Notes under the pieces: generated by a model
The model's input: only the letters and a program-made list of their open reading frames with translations
Told to the model about the DNA's origin: nothing
Database searches by the model: none
NCBI RefSeq assembly: GCF_014290175.1
Contig: NZ_JACOOR010000006.1
Coordinates: forward strand, 1 to 64,000
Reading direction: 5' to 3'
DNA from: Anaerosacchariphilus hominis
Lineage (GTDB): Bacteria > Bacillota > Clostridia > Lachnospirales > Lachnospiraceae
Length of the DNA stretch: 64,000 nucleotides
Made by a program: the position numbers and the translations under genes
Shown here: positions 1 to 9,030 of the stretch, in pieces
How the letters are laid out: every line of letters starts with the position of its first letter
How positions within the stretch are numbered: position 1 is the first letter of the stretch

Positions 1-714
<714 letters not shown>

Positions 715-721
715 ATATATC

Positions 722-1378
722 ACCCGCCGCCAATTTGTATTTTTTATATTGCTTTACCGCGAAATGGTCGGGGCTGCGTTCTTCCAAATCGGCAAAGAGC
801 AGATCAACGGGGCTTTGGTATTCCTCGTCGTCCTCGCGTGCTTCGCTTGCATTGATAAGTTCAAGCAGCGTTGTAAAGTTCATTTCCTCGGCGGGGGCTT
901 CATACCAAATGTAGCCGATCAACGCGCAATATAGTAACCTCTCGGCTTTCACCCAAAAATCTTCCGCGCTCTTTTCTCCCTCGCCTTTGGTATTGACGAT
1001 AAGGGTATTGACAACCTTTAACACGTCCTTTTCGCTGCGGATATAGACAAAGGGGTTATAGTGCATACTTTTCCGAAAGTTTATCGTGTTCAGTACCTTA
1101 ATGCGGTAGCCTGCCCGTTGCAGCAGCTTTCCGCACTCGATTAGGACGGTGCCTTTCGGGTCGGTCAAGACGTAGGAAGAATGAAGCTGCATTAAATTAG
1201 GCTTTACGAAAAACCTTGTCTTGCCGCTGCCGCTGCCGCCGATCACCACGACGTTTTTATTTCTCGCGTATTTCGGCTGCTTCGGGCGGCTGTTCATGGT
1301 AAGGCGTTCGGTCTGCGTCAAAATGATGTTGTTCTGAAAATCCGGGTCGATATAGGGCTTTATATCTTCGGCGTTGCC
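722..1378 (-). pseudogene. virD4: VirD4-type coupling protein, middle fragment
   Basis: This fragment carries the Walker A motif GGSGSGKTRF and the TDPKGTV motif of VirD4/TcpA conjugation coupling ATPases, which dock the relaxosome to the secretion channel. It opens at GNAEDIKPY, directly continuing the residues GSARW that end the fragment at 8731-9030, so the two are one gene split by a 7.35 kb insertion. Only a short frame begins here, at a TTG near 1321. At the other end the reading breaks after KLAAG, where the family normally continues with the rest of the ATPase, and a new five-codon tail runs to a stop at 704. The Walker B half is missing from the window. The gene cannot make a working coupling protein. 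Confidence 0.9.
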
Positions 1379-1438
1379 CCATGAAGCGTTTTGTCAAGTG
1401 CTTTTTTGAGTTATTGACGCAAAATCTTGTGAAAGTGC

Positions 1439-1477
1439 GAAAGTGCAAAGTGCAAAGGGTCTGCGTTTTGCACTTTC
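1439..1477 (-). terminator. Hairpin after the TOPRIM/RepA-like gene
   Basis: GAAAGTGCAAA at 1439-1449 pairs with the TTTGCACTTTC that ends at 1477, right at the stop codon of the upstream gene. There is no clean U-run, so its strength as a terminator is uncertain. It is the only structured sequence between this gene and the transposon end at 1381. Confidence 0.45.
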
Positions 1478-3386
1478 AGCTTGCGGGTTCGGGCGGCTGC
1501 TTCTTCTTGATGAAGTTATACCATTGACCGCCGACACGCCTTGCGCCCAAAATGCTGCCCATGTTGCGCTTGGCGTTCTGTACCGTCCTCTCGGATATTC
1601 CGGCTTCGGCTGCGGCCTTTACAATGTCCTCGCTGGCAAGCTCTTTCCCGTCTGCAAGCAGGTCAAGTATCAGCTTCTCGGCTTGTTCGGTCTTGGTGGC
1701 GGTGTTCCCGCCCGCGCCGGATAGCAGCTCGTCGGCGGTTATGTCGTATTCGCCTATCCATGAAAAGCCTGTTTCCGGGTCAAGGCAAAAGGCAACGGGC
1801 TTGCCCTCCGGCGCAAGGGAAGATTTGTCATGGACGATAACACGCACATTCGGCTCCCGCTTCACGCGCCCGATCAGCAGGACGCTCCTTGCTGCGGCGC
1901 GGAAGTCGATAGAACCTAAGCCCCGGTATGCGCTCTGCCCTCCGGCAGCTTTGTTCAAGTGTCCGATAAGGATAACGGCGCACCCGGTACGCTCGGCAGC
2001 ATCGGCAAGGCGGCGGAACATGGGGCGCACTTCGTTTGCCCTGTTCATATCGGTCTTTTCGCCCATATACGCCTGTATGGGGTCAAGGATAATCAACCGC
2101 GCCCCGTTCTGCGTGATTGCCTTTTCTATGCGCTCGTCGGAGAGGGTAAGCTCCCGCTTGGCTTCATCAATCACAAGCACGCGGTCAAGGTCGGCTTCGG
2201 CTTCTATCAAGCGGGGCTTGACGGTATCGCCCAGCCCGTCCTCGGCGGTCTGGTAAATCACTTGGAATGGCGGCAGGGGCTTCATTCCCGGCAGCGTTCC
2301 CCCGGTGGTGCAGGCAGCGGCAAGGCGTAGGGCAAAGGTGGTCTTGCCCTCGCCGGGGTTGCCTTGCACAATGGTTACTTTCCCGAAAGGGATATACGGC
2401 TCCCATAGCCATTCAACGGTCTGCGTGTCAACCTCGCTCATGCGGATAATCTCGACGGTTTCTTCCTGCGGCGGCTCTTTCAGGCCGTAAACTGCTTCCT
2501 GGATATACTTCCCGTCTGTGATTTCTGCCCGGTGCTGCAATACCTCGTTCCAGTCCTTAAACAGCGGCACAAGGCGGTGGACGGTCAAGCCCTCCGGCAC
2601 AAGCTCCGCAAGGCGGCTGCAAGCGTCATTTCCGGCTTGGTCGCTGTCAAGGCAGAGGTAAACGGTTTTGATGTTCGGACGGTCAGAGAGGAAACGCAAT
2701 AGGGCTTTTTCTCCCACGCCGCCCAATGACAAATAGCTCTGCTTCTGCCATGCCTTTTTGAACAGGCAGAGGAAAGAGAGCAGGTCAACGGGGGCTTCAA
2801 AGACAAAAAGCCTGTCGCCCTCGCCCCGGTAGCAGAAATTAAAGGCTTTGTCGCTGCCTTTCACATCAAGCCGGAAGTTTCCCGCCGTTCCCTTGCTGTG
2901 GGCGTAGCGCGGTATTCCGTCCTCGTCCCGCCCCACAAATACGGCGTTGTGGTGGGCTGCGTCCTCGTAAACATCGCCGCGGGCAAAGAAAAAGCCCGTC
3001 ACATCTTCATCAATGCGGCGAGCTGCTGTGAGGTAGTTCCTCGCTGTTCGGTTGTCGCTGTTTGGGGGTGGTAGCCGGAAGTCGGAAAGGGACGCGGGGC
3101 AAGGTCTGTCCGGCGGCGGTGCGGCTCCCTTTTCTCCTGTGAGAAGTTCCACGGCTTCGGTGAAACTCTTGCCGAAAAACTCCATGATAAAATCAACGGG
3201 GCCGCCGCCCTTGCTCTGGCTGTGCCTGTACCATTTGTTTCCCCGGACGGTCAGGCTGTCGTGCCGTTTCCAGCGGTATTCATTCCCGGCGCGGGTAAGC
3301 TGCTCGCCCTGTGATTGCAGGAAAGAAACAAGGTCGGCTTGGTTCGCCCGGTCTATCTGTTCTTGGGTGTAATACAAAAATCTCAA
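1476..3386 (-). CDS. DUF3991/TOPRIM plus RepA-like AAA ATPase
   Basis: The N-terminal half, about residues 1-290, has a CHC2-like start (SFLQSQGEQLTRAGNEYRWK), a GGGPVDFIM motif and a TOPRIM-type core (FVFEAPVDLLS, then YLCLDSDQAGN). The C-terminal half carries Walker A GNPGEGKTTF near residue 345 and Walker B-like LIILDPIQAY, as in RepA-like hexameric helicases, and ends in a short winged-helix-like tail. This primase plus helicase layout is common next to MobA/MobL relaxase genes and probably serves DNA processing or replication of the excised element. The frame opens with TTG at 3386, directly after the AAAGGAG. A second TTG at 3377 has better spacing and may be the true start. The relaxase stop lies 6 bp upstream. 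Confidence 0.85.
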   Translation of the reverse strand: MRFLYYTQEQIDRANQADLVSFLQSQGEQLTRAGNEYRWKRHDSLTVRGNKWYRHSQSKGGGPVDFIMEFFGKSFTEAVELLTGEKGAAPPPDRPCPASLSDFRLPPPNSDNRTARNYLTAARRIDEDVTGFFFARGDVYEDAAHHNAVFVGRDEDGIPRYAHSKGTAGNFRLDVKGSDKAFNFCYRGEGDRLFVFEAPVDLLSFLCLFKKAWQKQSYLSLGGVGEKALLRFLSDRPNIKTVYLCLDSDQAGNDACSRLAELVPEGLTVHRLVPLFKDWNEVLQHRAEITDGKYIQEAVYGLKEPPQEETVEIIRMSEVDTQTVEWLWEPYIPFGKVTIVQGNPGEGKTTFALRLAAACTTGGTLPGMKPLPPFQVIYQTAEDGLGDTVKPRLIEAEADLDRVLVIDEAKRELTLSDERIEKAITQNGARLIILDPIQAYMGEKTDMNRANEVRPMFRRLADAAERTGCAVILIGHLNKAAGGQSAYRGLGSIDFRAAARSVLLIGRVKREPNVRVIVHDKSSLAPEGKPVAFCLDPETGFSWIGEYDITADELLSGAGGNTATKTEQAEKLILDLLADGKELASEDIVKAAAEAGISERTVQNAKRNMGSILGARRVGGQWYNFIKKKQPPEPAS

Positions 3387-3392
3387 CTCCTT

Positions 3393-4901
3393 TCATCGTT
3401 CTAAGTCGTGCCGCTTGGTGCGGGTCTGCTCCGGCTGGTCGGCTTTCAGTGCAATATCAACGCACTTGCGGATATTGTGCAGTTCGGCAACCTCGGCGCG
3501 GGTTTCTTTCAGCTTGGTATATTCCGCTGTTCTCTGCCCGCTGAGAGTGGCGTACTCTTTTTCCCATTCAGAGATAGGCAAGGTCTTTGTCCCTTTCGGC
3601 AGATTTGCATGGAGATAGCGGCTCGCTGCGTTCCATAGGGTAAGCTCGGCGCGGTGGGCTTCCTCGTACTTGTCGCGCTTGCTCGTCCAGCCATTTTTCA
3701 GCTTTTTCAGCTCGTCGTGAATGGGCTTGTACTCGGTGTAGTTCTTCCCGTATTCAATCAGCTTTTGCAATTCTTTCATACGCTTCTCGGCGGTTTTCAT
3801 GCCCTCCCGGATAGCGTCGGCTTGGTCGCTGACAGAGGAAAGGGCAGCGTCCAGCTCCGCAAGGGTGGAAATGCCATGCTCGGAAAGATAGTTGACCGCC
3901 TTTGCAACGGTTTTCAGTTCATCGGCGGCGTGCTGCCTTTGCCAACTCTGCGAATACTTCCGGCTCTTTTCTCTCTGAACGCTTAAATACTTCATCAGCA
4001 GATTTGCAAGGCCGGGGGATTGCGGGGGCTGCTCCGGGGCGGCTTCCCGCGCCTTGAACAGTTCGCCAATCCATTCTTTGAGCTTTCCAATCTGCGCCCG
4101 GATTTCCCGGATAAGGCGGTTTGCCTTTTGGATATTCCGGTTCAGCTCGCCTTTCTCGGTGGCTATGCCTTTCTTCTCCATTTGACAGGCCGCTACGCCC
4201 ATGTGGACGGTGGGCAGCTCGTCAATGCCGCGCTCGGCGTTGCTGCGGTGGTCGATACGCTCCGGACTTCCGGCGCGTTCAAGGTAGGCGTTTGAAATAT
4301 CCGCCCATGCCTTGCGCCACAAAAGCGCGTTGCCTTTGTCGTTCCAGCCTGTGAGGTCAACTTTGTGTGTCTTGTATCTGCCGCTTGGTAAGCGTATGCG
4401 CTCGCCGTTTTCGTCAAGGTCATATTCCTTTTTGGATTTCGCCGCCCAAGCGCCGCGCTCGTCAAGGGGGCGCATGGTAAGCATGATATGACAATGGGGG
4501 TTGCCGCTGTCGGTGTCGTGAATGGCAAAATCAACGCACATTCCTCTGGTAACAAATTGAGAGGAACAGTATTCCCGGACAAGCCGGATCTGTTCCTCTC
4601 TGGATAATTCTATGGGGAGTGCTGCGTCAATCTCTCTGGCAAGCTGGGCGTTCCCGGCTTTCTCGTAAAGCTCCACACTGTTCCATAGGGTAGCGCGGTC
4701 AGAGAAAGAGGGCGGGGCATGGGGCGGCAATAGGATTTCCGTATGGACAACGCCGCGCTTGCGGGTGTAGTCATGGGTCATTCCGTCCCATTCGTTTGTG
4801 ATTTTCTCGCCGCTTCGGTAGGCGGCTGCGGCAACGGCTGACTTGCCTTTTCCTCGGCTCACAATGCCGATGTTACAATGGTAAATGGCTATGGGTATCA
4901 C
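3393..4901 (-). CDS. MobA/MobL (MOBQ) relaxase
   Basis: The N-terminus (AIYHCNIGIVSRGKGKS, then AAAAYRSGEK) and the histidine motif NPHCHIML define a MobA/MobL relaxase. Its likely nucleophile is the Tyr of AAYRSGE and its metal site includes the HxH. The C-terminal half is a long charged, probably coiled-coil region. The enzyme nicks oriT and stays bound to the 5' end for conjugal transfer. An oriT with the matching nic core lies just upstream at 5088-5118. The start is unsure: a GTG at 4901 overlaps the GGGAGGTG ribosome site, and a downstream ATA at the Ala-Ile-Tyr position has better spacing. The frame itself is open as far as 5099. Confidence 0.92.
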   Translation of the reverse strand: MIPIAIYHCNIGIVSRGKGKSAVAAAAYRSGEKITNEWDGMTHDYTRKRGVVHTEILLPPHAPPSFSDRATLWNSVELYEKAGNAQLAREIDAALPIELSREEQIRLVREYCSSQFVTRGMCVDFAIHDTDSGNPHCHIMLTMRPLDERGAWAAKSKKEYDLDENGERIRLPSGRYKTHKVDLTGWNDKGNALLWRKAWADISNAYLERAGSPERIDHRSNAERGIDELPTVHMGVAACQMEKKGIATEKGELNRNIQKANRLIREIRAQIGKLKEWIGELFKAREAAPEQPPQSPGLANLLMKYLSVQREKSRKYSQSWQRQHAADELKTVAKAVNYLSEHGISTLAELDAALSSVSDQADAIREGMKTAEKRMKELQKLIEYGKNYTEYKPIHDELKKLKNGWTSKRDKYEEAHRAELTLWNAASRYLHANLPKGTKTLPISEWEKEYATLSGQRTAEYTKLKETRAEVAELHNIRKCVDIALKADQPEQTRTKRHDLER

Positions 4902-5087
4902 CTCCCGGATAGGATAATAAAACCCGCAAAAATAGTACAGACGCGCAAGCGGGTGTACTGTTTTTGTGGGTGTGCAGGGATAGCCGCGTAAGCGGCGCAA
5001 GGGGTGCAGCCCCTTGTTGCGGCAAAGCCGCCATATCGGAGCGCGGGGAAAGTTCCCTGTGCGGAGATAAAGCTCTCGGCAGAGCGC

Positions 5088-5118
5088 ACACGCCCGCAAG
5101 GGTGTATAAGTGCGCCCT
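5088..5118 (+). other. Origin of transfer (oriT) with MOBQ-type nic core
   Basis: TAAGTGCGCCCT at 5107-5118 matches the nic core known from RSF1010/R1162 and pIP501-type origins, where the cut lies between TGCG and CCCT (here 5114/5115). A short stem directly precedes it (5090-5095 pairing with 5100-5105 around a GCAA loop), as in those origins. The 230 bp non-coding stretch 4902-5132 holds further hairpins at about 4983-4996 and 4999-5020. The site lies between the relaxase and the DUF3847 gene. If cut on this strand, the relaxase gene would enter the recipient last. Confidence 0.78.
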
Positions 5119-5132
5119 TTGTTCCAAAGGGA

Positions 5133-5429
5133 TTATTCCGCGTTCCCGTCCCCGACCCGTTTTTTCAAAAACTCCTGTGCTGGCTCGCTCGTCAAGGCAA
5201 GCCGTAAAAAGGCTTTCGCTTCCTCGTCCGGCATGGCAATCAGCTCCGGCACAACGCTTTCCATGAAGCCGCCGCGCTTGCAAAGCCTGTGGTTTCTCGC
5301 CTTGCGTTCCTCGACGGACAACTTCTGCCGCAACATTTTTTCCCGATTCTCAAATTGCCGGATTTTCTTTTTCCCGTCCTCAATCTCGGCAGTCAATTCC
5401 TCGCGGGTTTTCTCTCTCGGTTTCGTCAT
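5133..5429 (-). CDS. DUF3847-like small protein
   Basis: This 98-residue protein starts MTKPREKTREELTAEIE and is highly charged, with a predicted helical, coiled-coil-prone first half (KKKIRQFENREKMLRQKL) and the motif HRLCKRGGFMESV. Small proteins of this kind sit next to relaxases in Tn4451- and Tn1549-like elements and may be relaxosome accessory factors, but that is inferred from position. The ATG at 5429 has an AAAGGAG site about 8 bases upstream and was chosen over the longer frame starting at 5459. Confidence 0.75.
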   Translation of the reverse strand: MTKPREKTREELTAEIEDGKKKIRQFENREKMLRQKLSVEERKARNHRLCKRGGFMESVVPELIAMPDEEAKAFLRLALTSEPAQEFLKKRVGDGNAE

Positions 5430-5563
5430 GGCTGGTCGCTCCTTTCTGCTCATGGGCAAAAGAAAAGAGCAGCCGTTTTCTGTGCGAAAATAGCTGCTCT
5501 CGGTTGATGTATTCGGTTGTCTGAGCTGGCGGCAAACTTCCCGATAAATGGGAATTAGTCGGG

Positions 5564-6016
5564 CTACTTCGGCAATTCGCTTTCTTCAACTGGAACTGCT
5601 TCAAGGTCAATATTAGACCAATATGAGCCAATATCTGAACTTGTAAAGTATTCAAAATTACCTGTGGAAGATTTCAGCTTTCCGTTCTTGACCCCATTAC
5701 CGACATAAATCAGTTCGTAGTTTGTCCCATCTGAAAGGTTAAATCGAAAACTGGTCACATCTGCTCCTGAGTATTCCTCGACTTGTTTGTCTTCCAATGA
5801 TAAGTCCTCAAACATATTATACAAGTCTGTTATGTCCGTTTCTGCAACGACTACTTTCTTTTCCGCTGATACAGGTACTCCCGCATAGTGGTACATTTCA
5901 ATATTTTCAACATCTCCAACTTCAAAAGGAAAGTCGATATTGACCGTTTCTCTGTTGCAGCCGACCAGCCCCATCATTAAAATCAGCAAGGCTATCAAAC
6001 CTATCATTTTTTTCAT
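5564..6016 (-). CDS. Small lipoprotein, unknown function
   Basis: The 150-residue product has a lipoprotein signal peptide: MKKMIGLIALLILMMG, then a lipobox LVGC with the cysteine near residue 20. The mature part is acidic, with a likely beta-rich fold, and I do not recognise a catalytic motif. ATG at 6016 is preceded by AGGAG at good spacing. The gene is clearly more AT-rich than the surrounding mobilization genes and has no obvious role in transfer, so it looks like cargo of the transposon, possibly acquired separately. Confidence 0.75.
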   Translation of the reverse strand: MKKMIGLIALLILMMGLVGCNRETVNIDFPFEVGDVENIEMYHYAGVPVSAEKKVVVAETDITDLYNMFEDLSLEDKQVEEYSGADVTSFRFNLSDGTNYELIYVGNGVKNGKLKSSTGNFEYFTSSDIGSYWSNIDLEAVPVEESELPK

Positions 6017-6098
6017 ATCATCGCACTCCTTTGTCAATACCGATTTGTCACGCTATTGTGTAAGGAAATTATATCATAAGATTGTGAACAAATCTACA

Positions 6099-6395
6099 TC
6101 ATTTCAGCCTGTCGGCGGCATTGTTCTCTCTGGCAAACTGCCGCGCCGCTTCCCGGCGTTCTTCACTGTATGGGGCGGTCAGACGGAAAGAGAAGCGGCC
6201 TTTCTCAATGTCAAACTCCATGCAGCCCGTTTCCGGGTCTGCGTTGGTCTGCTGGCAGATCGCCGGATAACGGCGGCTGTATGCAAGCAGACGCTTTTTC
6301 AAGGCGGTGTTGTGGGTGCGGATATGGATAAGGGGGTCTTTCTCGTCAAACCAAATATCGGTGGTCTTTTCCTGCTTGGTAAGTCCTGTTCTCAT
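6099..6395 (-). CDS. Conserved hypothetical protein of the transposon
   Basis: This 98-residue protein opens MRTGLTKQEKTTDIWFDEKD and contains IHIRTHNTALKKRL and a C-terminal basic helix (EERREAARQFARENN). I recognise it only as the kind of small conserved protein carried near relaxases in Clostridia elements and cannot assign a function. The start has an AAAGGAGC site at normal spacing. About 130 bp separates it from tnpW upstream. Confidence 0.65.
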   Translation of the reverse strand: MRTGLTKQEKTTDIWFDEKDPLIHIRTHNTALKKRLLAYSRRYPAICQQTNADPETGCMEFDIEKGRFSFRLTAPYSEERREAARQFARENNAADRLK

Positions 6396-6529
6396 GCAAG
6401 CTCCTTTCTGCGCCCCTGTTACGCAATAGGGGCATTTTTCGGGTGTTTTCTCCGGCTCTTGACTTGGAGAAAACAGCGTTTTTGACGATAAAAACCGCCC
6501 GGAAGGGGAATGGTTCGTCGGGGCGGCTG

Positions 6530-6745
6530 TTATCGCAAGATTTCTGTTTTTTCCGGCTCTTGACCGTCAGACGCGGATAAACGCGAACTGTCGGCAAGTA
6601 TCGTCTTGAGCAACTTGTCGCGGAATGTTTCTGTGCTGCTGTGATTGAAAAACAACTCCGCAACAATGGTCTGCCCGTTCCTCTGCGTCGTGATGATACT
6701 GTCGGGGTTCCGGGGCGCGGTGGGCGTCCCGTTCTGTTCTGCCAT
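6530..6745 (-). CDS. tnpW: TnpW-family protein
   Basis: The 71-residue product contains the pattern IVAELFFNHSSTETFRDKLLKTIL, typical of TnpW proteins encoded just downstream of the large recombinase tnpX in Tn4451-type transposons. The molecular function of TnpW is not established. Its place 78 bp after the recombinase gene supports the assignment. The start codon has GGAGCC-type spacing. Confidence 0.75.
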   Translation of the reverse strand: MAEQNGTPTAPRNPDSIITTQRNGQTIVAELFFNHSSTETFRDKLLKTILADSSRLSASDGQEPEKTEILR

Positions 6746-6823
6746 AGGCGGCTCCTTTCTCCGGGCGCAAAAAAGGGGATTCCCCGTAGTTGGAAAATCC
6801 CCTCTCGGCTGTCGGTATTCTGT

Positions 6824-8674
6824 TTACAGTGCGGGCTGTGCGGCGGCGGCCTGCGCCTTTCTCCTTGCCCGGTATTCCCGCGCCTTGATACGCTCGTACT
6901 CCCGCTGCTTTTCAAGGTTTCGCGCCCGGTACTCCCTTGAATACTGCCGGTGGTAGGCGCGGCTCTTTTCCTTTTTGGCTTCTTCGATTTCCTCCCGCAT
7001 TTGCCGGATTTCCTGCTCTGTCGGCTCTGCAAGCTGCGTTACTTCGTTCTCAAACCTGCCGATATAGTTGAAATATATGCTGATATGCTGGATTGCGTAT
7101 TTTGCCCTTTTCTGGTCGCGCTCATGCACTTCAATCCTGCTGATAAACTCGTTGAGAATGGCGGGGGTAAGGTCGGTAAAGGCGGCATGGCGTTCCGTCA
7201 GCTTCAAAAACTTCTGCGCCCGTCCTCCCGCGTTCTCAAAAGCGGATAGCTGCTCTTGCAGCCCCGCAAGCTCCGTTTTCAGTGTGTAGTATTCTTCCGA
7301 ATATTTCTGCGACATTTGCTCGTAGCGGTCTTGCGGGATAGTGCCGAGGGCGTTGTCCTCATAGAGTTTATTCAGCACCTTGTCAATCTGTGCAAGGCGC
7401 GTCGTGATCTGCGGGATACGTTTCTGCTGTTTCTTGGTCTGGTCGGTCTGCTGCATGGCAAGGCTCTTTTTCACTAAGGCTTCAAACTCCGCCCGGTTGC
7501 TGATAGAGTAGTCCTCGATTTTCTTCAGCACTTCCGCGACGGTCTGCATGAGCAAGTCAGCGTCGATGATGTGCGGGGAATGGCACTTGGGGTTTTTGGC
7601 TTTCCCCTTGTGGTACTCGCTGCAATAGGCAACGTGCCGCTTGCTGCCGTACCTGTAATCTATGCGGATGTGCATTTTTGCGCCGCAATCCTTACAGAAA
7701 AGCAAGCCCGACAAAGGGTGAATTTCCCCGTCCCCGTTGGGGCGTTTGACGGGCGCGTTTTCCAAAATCCGCTGTGCGGTTTCAAAGTCGGCGCGGTCAA
7801 TAATCGGCTCATGCACATTTTCGGTTATCTGCCATTGGCTCCGGTCTACATAGTGGTTCCGCTTATCGCGGAAATGCTTTGTTGTCTTAAAGTTGACTAC
7901 ATCGCCGCAATACTCCTGCCGCGTGAGGATATGGGTCAAGGTGGCTTTGTTCCACTTGTAGCGGTTATCCTCATTGAGCGCCTTGTTTTTACACGTTCCC
8001 CGTCCCCGGTCTTTCATGTAGAAAGTGGGGGTAGGGATTTGCTCCTGCGTCAGATATACGGCGATTTGGTTGCGGTTCTTCCCGCCGATAAACAGACGGA
8101 AAATAAGGCGCACAACCTCGGCGGCTTCCTCGTCGATTATCCAAAAATCCTTGTTGTCCGGGTCTTTCATATAGCCGTAGGGGGCTTCGGTGGCAATCGG
8201 CTTTCCGCTCATGCCTTTGGTCTTAATGCCCGTTTTCACTTTCTTGCTGATGTCCTTTGCGTACCACTCCGACATGATGTTGATAAAGGGGGCAAACTCC
8301 AATGTGTCGGGGTTTTCGCTGTCTATGCCGTTGTTGACTGCGATAAAGCGCACGTTGTTCCTGCGGAAAATCTCCATAGCGTTGCCGACTTGGAGATAGT
8401 CGCGCCCCCAGCGGGTCATGTCTTTCATAATACACACGCCGATTTTACCGTTTTCTACGTCCTCTATCATGCGTGAGTAAGCGGAGCGGTCGAAAAATCT
8501 GCCGCTTTCATCGTCGTCGATGTAGTGCCGGATATTCGTCAATTTTAGCTGTCTGGCGTAGCTTTCCAAAAACTTCTTCTGGTTCTGTATGGAGTTGCTT
8601 TCGCCGCCGTCCCTGTCCTCGTCGCCTACGGAAAGGCGGGAGTAAAGGGCTGTGATTTTGTTGTAATCATTCAT
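6824..8674 (-). CDS. tnpX: Large serine recombinase (TnpX type)
   Basis: The protein is about 616 residues. Residues 1-150 are a resolvase domain with the catalytic Ser in ALYSRLSVGDED and the motif KDMTRWGRDYL. A recombinase DNA-binding domain follows (KGMSGKPIATEAPYGY), then a zinc ribbon (FCKDCGAKMHIRI) and a long coiled coil. The last 80 residues are a very basic repeat-like tail (REYRARNLEKQREYERI). It cuts and rejoins the transposon ends and target. The AGGAGGAT site fits the ATG at 8674 best. Another in-frame ATG at 8680 is only 2-3 bases from it. The start lies about 57 bp from the element end at 8731, consistent with autonomous mobility. Confidence 0.94.
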   Translation of the reverse strand: MNDYNKITALYSRLSVGDEDRDGGESNSIQNQKKFLESYARQLKLTNIRHYIDDDESGRFFDRSAYSRMIEDVENGKIGVCIMKDMTRWGRDYLQVGNAMEIFRRNNVRFIAVNNGIDSENPDTLEFAPFINIMSEWYAKDISKKVKTGIKTKGMSGKPIATEAPYGYMKDPDNKDFWIIDEEAAEVVRLIFRLFIGGKNRNQIAVYLTQEQIPTPTFYMKDRGRGTCKNKALNEDNRYKWNKATLTHILTRQEYCGDVVNFKTTKHFRDKRNHYVDRSQWQITENVHEPIIDRADFETAQRILENAPVKRPNGDGEIHPLSGLLFCKDCGAKMHIRIDYRYGSKRHVAYCSEYHKGKAKNPKCHSPHIIDADLLMQTVAEVLKKIEDYSISNRAEFEALVKKSLAMQQTDQTKKQQKRIPQITTRLAQIDKVLNKLYEDNALGTIPQDRYEQMSQKYSEEYYTLKTELAGLQEQLSAFENAGGRAQKFLKLTERHAAFTDLTPAILNEFISRIEVHERDQKRAKYAIQHISIYFNYIGRFENEVTQLAEPTEQEIRQMREEIEEAKKEKSRAYHRQYSREYRARNLEKQREYERIKAREYRARRKAQAAAAQPAL

Positions 8675-8730
8675 GTGCATATCCTCCTGTGCGTCCATGT
8701 AGAGTTCTCTTACACTTAAGATTATGCACT

Positions 8731-9030
8731 CCAACGTGCGCTGCCGTATTCTGCGCCCTTGCGGTATTTGCGGGCATTTTTCCCTTTGAAATAGACAATC
8801 AGACGGATAACCACCGCGCCCACAATGCCAATAAGCAAATCCAACGGGTGAACGCTCGGCAAGGCATTTGAAAACGCTTCGGAAAATCCCTGTGTGATAT
8901 TGAGTATCTTTTCGGAAATATCCGCGCCGGGGGCAAGCCGCACCGCCTGTCCCACCTTATCAAAGAGATAGACAAAGAACACATACGGGATATTCGGGAT
9001 TATCAGCTTTTTGTAGTTTATCTGCTTCAT
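8731..9030 (-). pseudogene. virD4: VirD4-type coupling protein, N-terminal fragment
   Basis: This is the first 100 codons of a VirD4/PcfC coupling protein: MKQINYKKLIIPNIPYVFF is a first membrane segment, LLIGIVGAVVIRLIVYF is a second, and the cytoplasmic part begins with YRKGAEYGSARW. The family continues with G-N-A-E-D, found at 1378 on the far side of the transposon. After the break the frame picks up two foreign codons and stops at 8722. The start ATG overlaps the pcfB stop by four bases, so the original operon coupling is intact. Confidence 0.92.

Larger units (their letters stand above)
1381..8732. mobile_element. Complete mobilizable transposon (Tn4451-like) inserted in virD4
   Basis: The two virD4 halves join perfectly in frame if this segment is removed: codon TGG ends the N-terminal half at 8731-8733, and TGG at 1379-1381 precedes GGC AAC on the other side. 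The shared bases (CC, or CCA, on the plus strand) are the likely crossover bases, as expected of serine recombinases that do not make long target duplications. The element carries, in transcription order, a TnpX-type recombinase at one end, TnpW, two small proteins including a lipoprotein, a DUF3847 protein, an oriT, a MOBQ relaxase and a TOPRIM/RepA-like protein. It has its own oriT and relaxase but no secretion channel, so it would need a helper for transfer. Confidence 0.88.

Noticed and set aside
1257..1448. 63-codon frame spanning the left transposon junction
   Set aside because: It arises from reading across the insertion point in a different frame from virD4 and has no support as a gene.
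4873..5283. 136-codon minus-strand frame across the oriT region
   Set aside because: It overlaps oriT hairpins and the ends of two real genes in another frame, and the translation is low-complexity Arg/Ala/Leu.
7571..8476. Plus-strand frame of 301 codons opposite the serine recombinase
   Set aside because: The recombinase has all its domains, and the antisense frame has no family match or ribosome site.
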